A stretch of DNA of 5,665 bases from Candidatus Omnitrophota bacterium (lineage in GTDB: Bacteria > Omnitrophota > Gorgyraeia > Duberdicusellales > 4484-171): the NCBI GenBank assembly GCA_030631705.1, contig DAOVKQ010000054.1, forward strand, positions 1 through 5,665, in the 5' to 3' direction. The position numbers and the translations under genes are program-made. A model generated the notes under the pieces. That model worked only from the letters and a program-made list of their open reading frames with translations. It was not told the origin of the DNA and made no database searches. This document shows, in pieces, positions 1-5,594 of the stretch (positions are counted from its first letter, which is position 1; each line of letters starts with the position of its first letter).

Positions 1-279
1 GGATTTGGTTATACTATCCTTGAGGCATTCCTCAAGGGGGTTGCCGTTGTAGGGTTCTCTACCGGGGGGATAAAAGAAATAATCCGCGATAAAGAAGAAG
101 GAATTCTTTTCTATGAGTATAGGCCGGAGGCTTTGGCAAACGCATTAAGGCGTTTAATCGCTGACAATACTCTTAAAGATAAGATTATAGAGAAAGCGAA
201 TATACGGTTAAAAGATTTCTCTCTTGAGAGTATGGCTTGCGGTACAAAAGCAGTTTATGAGGAGGCGCTGCAATTGTGA
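1..279 (+). CDS. Glycosyltransferase family 4, C-terminal fragment (5' end outside the window)
   Basis: The reading frame is open from the first base and stops with TGA at 277-279, leaving 92 residues. They begin GFGYTILEAFLKGVAVVGFS, followed by TGGIKEII. This is the typical nucleotide-sugar binding end of a GT-B fold, family 4 glycosyltransferase. E8 would be the second glutamate of the family's E-x7-E motif; the first lies just upstream of the window. The rest is the usual C-terminal helical part (EALANALRRLIADNTLKDKI) that packs back on the N-terminal domain. GT4 enzymes move a sugar from a nucleotide donor to a lipid-linked or growing glycan acceptor at the cytoplasmic side of the membrane; donor and acceptor cannot be told from this piece. 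It overlaps the deacetylase gene by 4 bases, so the two are probably co-transcribed and translationally coupled. Family assignment is firm; specificity is unknown. Confidence 0.88.
   Translation, partial: GFGYTILEAFLKGVAVVGFSTGGIKEIIRDKEEGILFYEYRPEALANALRRLIADNTLKDKIIEKANIRLKDFSLESMACGTKAVYEEALQL
259..265 (+). promoter_or_regulatory. Ribosome binding site for the deacetylase gene
   Basis: The purine run GAGGAGG ends 10 bases before the GTG at 276. It supports GTG as the true start of the deacetylase although it lies inside the end of the upstream glycosyltransferase gene. It is the strongest Shine-Dalgarno sequence among the cluster genes here. Confidence 0.65.
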
Positions 280-1043
280 AAAAGAAGCTGTTACTTTTTC
301 TATTTTGTTTCCTTTTTGTATTATTCGCTTTCTGGGGCTGGCTTTATTTTAATTATTCTGTTCCTATTTTTATGTATCATTCTTTCGATGCCAGTCTTAT
401 CGGAAAATATTCCGCCGTATCGTTAGATACGTTTAATAAGCAAATGGAGTTTATTAAAGAAGGAGGATATAAGGTGGTGCTTTTAGAAGATTATTGTAAA
501 ATTCTTAGTTCGGGGGCTAAAATTCCCCGGGGTAGCGTAATATTAACTTTTGATGATGGGTATAACAATAATCTGGAAGCGGCAAAAATATTAAAAAAAT
601 TCGGCTTTGGGGCAACTATATTTCTAATTGTAAATAAAATAGGCGATGAAGGCTATTTAAGTAAGGGCGATATAGAGTGGTTTCTTGAAAATACCGGCGT
701 AAGCATAGGTTCCCATACCTTAAACCATGTTTATCTCCCCGAAGCAGATGCTCAAAACACGCGGGATGAGATAAAGTTTTCCAAAAAATCCCTCGAAGAT
801 ACCTTTGACGTAGAAATAATTGCATTTTCTTATCCTGTAGGCGGTTTTAACAAGATGGTTTTGGAACAAGTAAACGACGCGGGCTATTTATGCGCTTGTG
901 CCACTAACAGGGGATTTTCCCGTAAGATTGATAATTTCGCCTTGCGAAGGATAAAAATTACCGAAAGGGATTTAGGTTTAAGGCTCTGGGCTAAACTGAG
1001 CGGCTTTTATAATATTTTCAAGAGAGTTAAGAATCCCTACTAA
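276..1043 (+). CDS. Membrane-anchored polysaccharide deacetylase (NodB/CE4 domain)
   Basis: The 255-residue protein starts with GTG at 276, which overlaps the upstream stop as GTGA and has a good ribosome binding site. Residues 2-4 are lysines and about 5-26 form one hydrophobic segment (LLLFLFCFLFVLFAFWGWLY), so it is probably an inner-membrane anchor with the enzyme facing the periplasm. The NodB-type domain follows: YHSF at 34-37, TFDDG at 91-95 (D93 the expected catalytic base, D94 a metal ligand), SHTLNH at 146-151 (H147 and H151 metal ligands), and FSYPVGG at 184-190 as the third motif. Family members remove N-acetyl groups (or, in ArnD, a formyl group) from sugars using a divalent metal. 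The length matches a single-domain enzyme. Between glycosyltransferases, it likely trims an N-acetyl sugar of the surface glycan made by this cluster. The exact substrate cannot be read from the sequence. Confidence 0.9.
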   Translation: MKKKLLLFLFCFLFVLFAFWGWLYFNYSVPIFMYHSFDASLIGKYSAVSLDTFNKQMEFIKEGGYKVVLLEDYCKILSSGAKIPRGSVILTFDDGYNNNLEAAKILKKFGFGATIFLIVNKIGDEGYLSKGDIEWFLENTGVSIGSHTLNHVYLPEADAQNTRDEIKFSKKSLEDTFDVEIIAFSYPVGGFNKMVLEQVNDAGYLCACATNRGFSRKIDNFALRRIKITERDLGLRLWAKLSGFYNIFKRVKNPY

Positions 1044-1062
1044 ATAGGGACAGACACCTATT
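1043..1062 (+). repeat. REP-like hairpin with GGGACAGACACC core
   Basis: AATAGG at 1043-1048 can pair with CCTATT at 1057-1062 around the 8-base loop GACAGACA, and the core GGGACAGACACC lies at 1047-1058. It begins at the last base of the deacetylase stop codon and ends 9 bases before the ATG of the next gene, filling most of the spacer. The stem is short and AT-rich and no T-run follows, so it does not look like a terminator. From memory, short hairpins with a GGGACAGACACC core recur in many environmental bacterial genomes and have been linked to REP-type tyrosine transposases. This window holds only one copy, so its repeat nature is inferred. Confidence 0.45.
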
Positions 1063-1071
1063 AATAAAGAA

Positions 1072-2085
1072 ATGAGAAAAATTTTAGTAGTGAATGTAAA
1101 TTGGCTGGGTGATTGCGTTATGACTTTGCCTGTATTCGAAGCCTTAAAGGATAAATATCCCCATTCTTATGTTGCGGTTATGGCAACTATTCGCCTTAAA
1201 GGCCTATTTGAACACAATTCTTATATTGATGAGGTTATAGAATTTGATGAGCGGACAGCCCAGAGCAGCTTAAATTCAAAGATTGCCTTTGTCGCGGCTT
1301 TAAGAAAGAAAAAATTCGATACTGCTTTTTTTATTCACCGTTCTTTTACGCGTATTTTAATATGCTTCTTGGCAGGTATAAGGGAAAGAGTCGGATATAA
1401 GCGTTCAAAAACTTTTTTTATTCTCAATTCAAAAATAAAAGCGCCGTGTATAAATTCAGTGCACCGTTCAGAATACTATTTTCACCTTTTTAAAGCTTCG
1501 GGTATAATGATAAAAAACAGTATTCCTGAAATTTCTGTGACTGAGCGGGAAAAAAAATATGCCGCCGCGCTGTTAAGAGAGTATAAAAACAAATATAAAT
1601 ATATGGTAGCCGTAAATCCTTCGAGCAATTGGATTTTAAAAAGGTGGTCTAAAGATAATTTCGCGCTGCTGGTTAATAAATTGAATGAAATCGGCTGCGC
1701 GGTGTTTTTAATCGGGACAAAAAGTGATAAGCCGGTTGCTGATGAGGTAGAAAGTAAATCAGGTAAGATCGCGCTTAATCTTGCCGGAAAAACGACCCTA
1801 AGAGAGCTTGCCGCCGTATTAGGTCAAATGGATTTAATTGTTTCATCTGACTCAGGCCCTGCCCATTTGGCAGCGGCGTTAGGTATTGATACCATTATTC
1901 TTTTCGGCCCGACCTCGCCGGCGATTACCGCGCCGAAAGGCAACAAGGTGCATATATTCAAGAAAGATATTCCTTGTCAAATTCCCTGTTATAAATTAGA
2001 TTGTGAAGATAACCAATGTATGGCGTTGATTACTCCCGATGAAGTTTTCATCGAGTCAGAGAAAATATTAACCGGCAATGGCTAA
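1072..2085 (+). CDS. Glycosyltransferase family 9, heptosyltransferase II-like
   Basis: The 337-residue protein resembles ADP-heptose:LPS heptosyltransferases (WaaF type), which transfer heptose to the inner core of lipopolysaccharide on the cytoplasmic side. The N-terminal Rossmann half opens with ILVVNVNWLGDCVMTLP (residues 4-20); D14 matches the proposed catalytic base region of the family. The C-terminal donor-binding half has NPSSNWILKRW (182-192) with the conserved K190, IGTKSD (214-219), SSDSGPAHLAAALG (258-271) and FGPTSP (278-283). Four cysteines at 302, 306, 311 and 316, followed by M317, form a C-terminal cluster. The length is normal for GT9. The ATG at 1072 has no clear Shine-Dalgarno sequence, because the hairpin repeat occupies the expected place, but the protein N-terminus fits the family exactly. 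The sugar donor is inferred from family membership; a different sugar is possible, so no gene symbol is given. Confidence 0.9.
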   Translation: MRKILVVNVNWLGDCVMTLPVFEALKDKYPHSYVAVMATIRLKGLFEHNSYIDEVIEFDERTAQSSLNSKIAFVAALRKKKFDTAFFIHRSFTRILICFLAGIRERVGYKRSKTFFILNSKIKAPCINSVHRSEYYFHLFKASGIMIKNSIPEISVTEREKKYAAALLREYKNKYKYMVAVNPSSNWILKRWSKDNFALLVNKLNEIGCAVFLIGTKSDKPVADEVESKSGKIALNLAGKTTLRELAAVLGQMDLIVSSDSGPAHLAAALGIDTIILFGPTSPAITAPKGNKVHIFKKDIPCQIPCYKLDCEDNQCMALITPDEVFIESEKILTGNG

Positions 2086-3034
2086 AGATATTCTCATTAA
2101 CTTTCCTACCAATATCGGAGATGTCATGTTTACGTTACCTGCTTTGGATTTGATAAAATATTCTTATCCCGAATCTAATATCGTTGCCATCGCGTCTCCT
2201 CAAACAGAAGCTCTTCTTAGCCGTCATAATTTTATTGATGAAGCAGTCCTTTATCGTAAAGACTGGAGGTTCGGAAAAAAAATGTCTTTTTGTACCAACC
2301 TATCCGGCCGTTTCCGCGTTATGGTCGATTTTAAGCATACTCTGCTCCCTTTAATATTGCGAATACCGAAAAGAACCGTTCTTATCCGTTTCAGATTCAA
2401 ATCCCCGCATATTAAGGATAAAAATTTAGAATTAATATCCGGGCTTATCCCGCGTCAGGACTTCGCGAAAAAGGATAAAGTAGAGAAAGGCCGGTTTATT
2501 TTAAGCAGCCGGGAGAAAGAAAAATGGGAGAAATATGAATTACGTAATTCTATATTTATTACAACGGTTTCCAAATCTTTGATTAAAACATATCCTAAAG
2601 AAAACCTAAAAATTGTAGTGGAGCGTTTATCAAAGAAATACCGGGTTGTGTTTATCGGAAGCCGCGAAAATAGACAGTATTATGAAGATCTGGGCCGGAT
2701 TGACAATACTATTAATCTGGCAGGTTTAACAAACCTTTATGACATTTATTACCTTCTTAAAGAATATTCTGCTTTGCTTTTGTCTGTAGATACCGGCATT
2801 CTCCATTTAGGGAGTTATCTTAATATCGCGATTGTTGCCCTGTTTGGGCCCACTGATTTTATTGAATATGGGCCGTGGTCGGATAACCATGAAATTCTAT
2901 ACAAAGCTGATCTTGTCTGTCGTCCCTGCCTTAAAGCAAGGTGCGGTAATAATCTGGAATGCATGAAAAATATTACCCCTGGTAGTATAATAGAAGCAGT
3001 AACGAATATATTGGGTAAAATAGTTAAGAAATGA
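2078..3034 (+). CDS. Glycosyltransferase family 9, divergent heptosyltransferase-like
   Basis: This 318-residue protein is a second GT9 paralogue, somewhat shorter than its neighbours. It starts with ILINFPTNIGDVMFTLP (5-21), with the GD pair at 14-15. The donor half carries FIGSRENRQ (192-200), NLAGLTNL (213-220), SVDTGILHLG (236-245) and FGPTDFIEYGP (256-266). The usual SKRWP-type motif appears as SLIKTYP (167-173), and the usual DSGPxHLAxA reads DTGILHLGSY, so it is the most divergent of the three. Four cysteines at 281, 284, 289 and 295 followed by M296 match the neighbours' C-terminal cluster. The ATG at 2078 overlaps the previous gene by 8 bases and has no obvious ribosome binding site, which suggests translational coupling. 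It probably adds another residue to the same core glycan, but the motif changes leave donor choice open; loss of activity is possible though there is no disruption. Confidence 0.85.
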   Translation: MAKDILINFPTNIGDVMFTLPALDLIKYSYPESNIVAIASPQTEALLSRHNFIDEAVLYRKDWRFGKKMSFCTNLSGRFRVMVDFKHTLLPLILRIPKRTVLIRFRFKSPHIKDKNLELISGLIPRQDFAKKDKVEKGRFILSSREKEKWEKYELRNSIFITTVSKSLIKTYPKENLKIVVERLSKKYRVVFIGSRENRQYYEDLGRIDNTINLAGLTNLYDIYYLLKEYSALLLSVDTGILHLGSYLNIAIVALFGPTDFIEYGPWSDNHEILYKADLVCRPCLKARCGNNLECMKNITPGSIIEAVTNILGKIVKK

Positions 3035-3053
3035 ATATAAGGATTCCATCGCG

Positions 3054-4097
3054 ATGAATGTGCCTAAAAAAATACTAATCATAAGGACCGATAGAATCGG
3101 CGATGTCGTCTTATCTATACCGGTTGTAAGAAATTTACGCTTGGCATTTCCCGATAGCCATATTGCTTTTATCTGTCGTCCTTATACGAAAGACGTCCTG
3201 GAAGGTAATCCCGATATAGACAAAGTTATTATTTATGATAAATATTTAAAACACAAAAGTATTTTTTCTTCAATAAAATTCATTTTAATGCTGCGTAAGG
3301 AAAAGTTCGATTGGGCTTTGGTGCTGCATCCTACCAACAGGGCGAATTTGATAAGTTTTTTTGCCAATATCCCGCTAAGGATCGGCTGGGATAAAAACAT
3401 GGGATTTCTTCTAAACAGGCGCCTGCCGCATTTAAAACAGCAAGGTGAAAAGCATGAGTTGGATTATACTTTAGAATTACTTCACAAGGCAGGAGTCCCG
3501 GTTAAGGATAAGAGCCTGTATTTTCCTTTAAAAAGTGAAAGTTCGCAATTCGTTACCTCTTTGTTAAAAAAAAGGGGGGTAGAGGAAAACGGCCTATTCA
3601 TCGTTATCCATCCCTGGGCTTCCTGTATTTCTAAAAGATGGCCGCAGGAATATTTCCTCGAGTTGGTTGGGTTATTAAAAAAAGAATTTTCCTGCCGTAT
3701 AGGATTAATCGCGTCTTCAGCGGAGGAAGGTTTTGGAGATAAAATAATCCACGCGCATAAAGATGTAATCGATTTGCGGGACAGCTTGTCTTTATCGCAG
3801 TTAGGCTCTTTGCTTAAAATGGCCAGCCTTTTTATCTCTAATGACAGCGGCCCTGTTCATGTTGCGGCAGCAGTAGGAACTCCGGTCATATCAATTTTCG
3901 GCAGAAAAGATAAGGGATTGTCGCCCTTACGCTGGAGGCCTCTGGGGGATAATTCAGAGTATCTCCATAAAGACGCGGGCTGCGGCGTGTGCTTTGCTCA
4001 TGAATGCGTGAATGGTTTTGTTTGTCTTAGAGAAATAAAGCCCCGGGAAGTATTATCAGTGGCAAGAAGATTGCTTTGGAAAGATACATCGAAATGA
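3054..4097 (+). CDS. Glycosyltransferase family 9, heptosyltransferase-like
   Basis: The third GT9 protein has 347 residues. It begins ILIIRTDRIGDVVLSIP (7-23), the classic family opening with GD at 16-17. Next come the acceptor-half segment LHPTNRANLISFFANIPLRIG (91-111) and, in the donor half, HPWASCISKRWP (186-197) with K194-R195-W196 and SNDSGPVHVAAAVGTP (262-277). At the place where its neighbours have FGPT it reads FGRKDK (282-287). Cysteines at 310, 313, 318 and 324 again form the C-terminal cluster. The start ATG at 3054 lies 19 bases after the previous stop, with TAAGGA at 3038-3043 as a plausible ribosome binding site 10 bases upstream. The neighbouring ATG at 3058 is out of frame. 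The protein likely works with the two preceding enzymes in core oligosaccharide assembly. The family is certain; donor and acceptor are inferred. Confidence 0.9.
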   Translation: MNVPKKILIIRTDRIGDVVLSIPVVRNLRLAFPDSHIAFICRPYTKDVLEGNPDIDKVIIYDKYLKHKSIFSSIKFILMLRKEKFDWALVLHPTNRANLISFFANIPLRIGWDKNMGFLLNRRLPHLKQQGEKHELDYTLELLHKAGVPVKDKSLYFPLKSESSQFVTSLLKKRGVEENGLFIVIHPWASCISKRWPQEYFLELVGLLKKEFSCRIGLIASSAEEGFGDKIIHAHKDVIDLRDSLSLSQLGSLLKMASLFISNDSGPVHVAAAVGTPVISIFGRKDKGLSPLRWRPLGDNSEYLHKDAGCGVCFAHECVNGFVCLREIKPREVLSVARRLLWKDTSK

Positions 4098-4420
4098 AAG
4101 AAATAAAGGAAAAGAAAGAACATATCTCTATAGGTGAATTGGTAGAGACGTGCTATTCTGTTGCTAAGTCTAAAGGGTGGTGGGATAAAAGACGCAACGA
4201 TGCCGAACTTATAGCTCTTATGCACTCAGAGCTCTCAGAGGCTCTTGAGGCATTGCGTGAACATAAGCCTAAAGCAGAGCTCGCCGAAGAGCTGGCTGAT
4301 TGTTGTATAAGAATTTTTGATTACTGCGGCAGAAAAAAAATAGCCTTAGAACAAGCTATCCTCAAAAAAATCGAGAAGAACAAGAAGCGTCCCTACCGTC
4401 ATGGGAACAAGAAATACTAA
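4094..4420 (+). CDS. MazG-like nucleotide pyrophosphohydrolase
   Basis: The 108-residue, all-helical protein matches single-domain MazG-like NTP pyrophosphohydrolases, which split nucleoside triphosphates into monophosphate and pyrophosphate with Mg2+, often to remove damaged or surplus nucleotides. The metal-binding signature is E46-x2-E49 in HSELSEALEALR (44-55) and E66-x2-D69 in AEELADCCIRI (64-74). The C-terminal KRPYRHGNKKY is typical of this subgroup. I chose ATG 4094 because it overlaps the previous stop as ATGA and has GGAAAG at 4078-4083 upstream. An in-frame TTG at 4076 would add six residues and a longer overlap, which is less likely. The tight overlap places it in the glycosyltransferase transcription unit, but no biochemical link to glycan synthesis is evident. 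Substrate preference cannot be read from the sequence. Confidence 0.86.
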   Translation: MKEIKEKKEHISIGELVETCYSVAKSKGWWDKRRNDAELIALMHSELSEALEALREHKPKAELAEELADCCIRIFDYCGRKKIALEQAILKKIEKNKKRPYRHGNKKY

Positions 4421-4461
4421 GAAAGCTCATAGCTGATGAATGAACGCAGGGTGCAGAAGAA

Positions 4462-4484
4462 GTCACAATGTCACACGTCACAAG
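4462..4484 (+). repeat. Left GTCAC repeat block flanking the four-helix-bundle gene
   Basis: GTCAC occurs at 4462, 4470 and 4477, giving a period of 7-8 bases with units GTCACAAT, GTCACAC and GTCACAAG. This is the reverse complement of the GTGAC unit that makes up the long array to the right of the gene, so the gene is bracketed by inverted repeats. The block ends 6 bases before the gene's ribosome binding site. Just upstream, AGCTCAT (4424-4430) and AGCTGAT (4431-4437) form another near-perfect 7-base tandem pair. Confidence 0.75.
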
Positions 4485-4490
4485 TAAGAG

Positions 4491-4495
4491 AGGAG
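4491..4495 (+). promoter_or_regulatory. Ribosome binding site for the four-helix-bundle gene
   Basis: AGGAG lies 4 bases before ATG 4500 but only 1 base before ATG 4497. The spacing therefore favours the second of two adjacent in-frame ATG codons. It lies between the left repeat block and the gene, so the gene seems to carry its own translation signal. Confidence 0.55.
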
Positions 4496-4499
4496 AATG

Positions 4500-4850
4500 A
4501 TGGAGAAAGGTTATAAAAAGTTAATTGTATGGCAAAAAGCAGATGAATTAGCATATCAAACATACTTAGAGACTAAAAAGTTCCCTAAGGATGAGATATA
4601 CGGAATAACTTCGCAATTGCGAAGGGCAGCTCTTTCTGTGCCGGTTAATATTGTAGAGGGTACAGGCAGGCAAGGAAAGAAAGAATTGAAACAGTTTGCA
4701 AATATTGCTTTAGGATCATTAGCAGAAACCGAATATTTATTAGAATTCTGTCTTCGTCTTAAGTATCTAAATAATGAAAGCTATAAAAAGCTAGAGAATT
4801 TACGCAAGAATGTTGGAGGTTTACTTTGGAATTTTTACAAGTCTCTATAA
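4500..4850 (+). CDS. Four-helix-bundle protein of the S23 / 23S rRNA intervening-sequence family
   Basis: The 116-residue protein has the family pattern from end to end: YKKLIVWQKADELAYQTY near the start, FPKDEIYGITSQLRRAALSVPVNIVEGTGR in the centre (a helix with a Q-L-R-R-A turn, then S-V-P-x-N-I-V-E-G), KKELKQFANIALGSLAETEYLL next, and a final amphipathic helix ending in LLWNFYKSL. Such proteins form four-helix bundles that assemble into rings. They were first noticed encoded inside 23S rRNA insertions, but many stand alone, and the Avd accessory protein of diversity-generating retroelements has the same fold. Their general function is not established. No rRNA, reverse transcriptase or template repeat is visible here. 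The start at 4500 is preferred over 4497 from ribosome-binding-site spacing. The gene sits between inverted GTCAC/GTGAC arrays and uses only GCA or GCT for alanine, unlike the mixed use around it, which fits acquisition as a unit. Confidence 0.88.
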   Translation: MEKGYKKLIVWQKADELAYQTYLETKKFPKDEIYGITSQLRRAALSVPVNIVEGTGRQGKKELKQFANIALGSLAETEYLLEFCLRLKYLNNESYKKLENLRKNVGGLLWNFYKSL

Positions 4851-4853
4851 CAT

Positions 4854-4948
4854 GTGACATATGTCTTGGTGACCTGGTGACTTTCTTCACTGGTGACTTT
4901 GTGACCTTGTGTCTTGGTGACATGTGACTTGGTGACCTTGTGACTTTT
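4854..4948 (+). repeat. Right GTGAC tandem array flanking the four-helix-bundle gene
   Basis: Exact GTGAC occurs at 4854, 4869, 4877, 4893, 4901, 4917, 4924, 4932 and 4940. A GTGTC variant at 4909 and an ATGTC variant at 4861 keep the 7-8 base period; the position near 4885 is degenerate. Typical units are GTGACCTT and GTGACTTG. The array starts 3 bases after the stop of the four-helix-bundle gene and ends directly at the start codon of the HAD gene. Its units are the reverse complement of those in the left block (4462-4484). For example, 4917-4928 differs from the complement of 4462-4474 by a one-base gap. It is not a CRISPR array: the unit is too short and there are no spacers. Confidence 0.85.
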
Positions 4949-4949
4949 A

Positions 4950-5579
4950 ATGAAATGCTTAGCGTTTGACTTAGGAAAGGTTTTGTTCGATTTTGATTAT
5001 AACATCGCTCTCAACAAAATTATCGGTAGAATCGATGTTTCGCCGGAGAAAGTTATTGAGGAGCTTTTTTATAAAGATTTTGCCGCTGATTTTGAAAGGG
5101 GAAGAGTCACTCCTTTAGATTTTTATGAAAAATTCATTAAAGAATTCAAGGTCGAACTCGGATATGAAGAGTTTATTGGTATCTGGTGCGATATTTTTTC
5201 ACCTAAAGAAGAAATGATAGATTTAGTAAGGCGGCTTAAGGATATTTATCCTTTGTATTTAATCTCCAATATCAATAAATCTCACTATGAATTTCTTTAC
5301 AATAAGTTTTCCGATGTATTTTCTCTTTTTGACGCACTTATCCTATCGTTTGAGGTGGGAGCGATTAAACCGGAGGTTAAGATTTATGAAGAATTAAGGA
5401 AAACCGCCGGTGTAGGGTATGAGGATATTATTTATATTGATGACAGAGAAGACCTGACAGCTAAAGCAAAAGAATTGACGCTTAATTGTGTGCGGTTTGA
5501 TACTTTGGAGCGTCTTGTTAAGGTATTAGAAAATTACAAAATTTTTGTTCCTCCGAAAAAATTACAGATATATCAATAA
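4950..5579 (+). CDS. HAD-superfamily phosphatase, YihX-like
   Basis: The 209-residue protein is a haloacid-dehalogenase-type hydrolase. Motif I is FDLGKVLFDFD (6-16) with nucleophile D7 and glycine at the +2 position where many HAD phosphatases have an acid/base aspartate. The same DLG pattern occurs in E. coli YihX, a glucose-1-phosphate phosphatase. A helical cap (about 18-85) follows, then motif II LISN (104-107, S106), motif III with K140 in GAIKP, and motif IV YIDDRED (162-168, D164-D165). These enzymes remove phosphate from small metabolites, often sugar phosphates; the true substrate is unknown. It is not a good match for GmhB, which has D-x-D. ATG 4950 fits the family N-terminus, and an in-frame TGA at 4941 rules out any extension. 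The GTGAC array occupies the place of a ribosome binding site, so the gene may be poorly translated or its original leader displaced. Confidence 0.87.
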   Translation: MKCLAFDLGKVLFDFDYNIALNKIIGRIDVSPEKVIEELFYKDFAADFERGRVTPLDFYEKFIKEFKVELGYEEFIGIWCDIFSPKEEMIDLVRRLKDIYPLYLISNINKSHYEFLYNKFSDVFSLFDALILSFEVGAIKPEVKIYEELRKTAGVGYEDIIYIDDREDLTAKAKELTLNCVRFDTLERLVKVLENYKIFVPPKKLQIYQ

Positions 5580-5594
5580 TCTAATTCACGAATC

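Noticed and set aside
616..825. 69-codon open frame on the minus strand
   Set aside because: It lies wholly opposite the conserved NodB domain and its protein shows no recognisable family features.
1043..1062. Rho-independent terminator after the deacetylase gene
   Set aside because: The stem is only six pairs, AT-rich, and lacks a following T-run; the next gene seems to continue the operon.
2897..3082. 61-codon open frame on the minus strand
   Set aside because: It spans the end of the second GT9 gene and the start of the third, both strongly supported, and shows no motif.
3998..4225. 75-codon open frame on the minus strand
   Set aside because: It is opposite the GT9 cysteine region and the MazG-like gene; no family resemblance.
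4436..4516. 26-codon frame starting at ATG 4436 and running through the left GTCAC block into the four-helix-bundle gene
   Set aside because: It has no ribosome binding site, its residues mostly reflect the repeat, and it overlaps a well supported gene.
4500..4850. Diversity-generating retroelement accessory gene (Avd) or insert in a 23S rRNA gene
   Set aside because: No reverse transcriptase, template/variable repeat pair or rRNA sequence is present in the window; only the shared fold supports it.
4854..4948. CRISPR array
   Set aside because: The unit is 7-8 bases with no spacers, and no cas genes are present.
4415..4960. Target-site duplication around the four-helix-bundle unit
   Set aside because: TAAGAAAGCT on the left and TAATGAAATGCT on the right are only loosely similar; no exact duplication could be seen.
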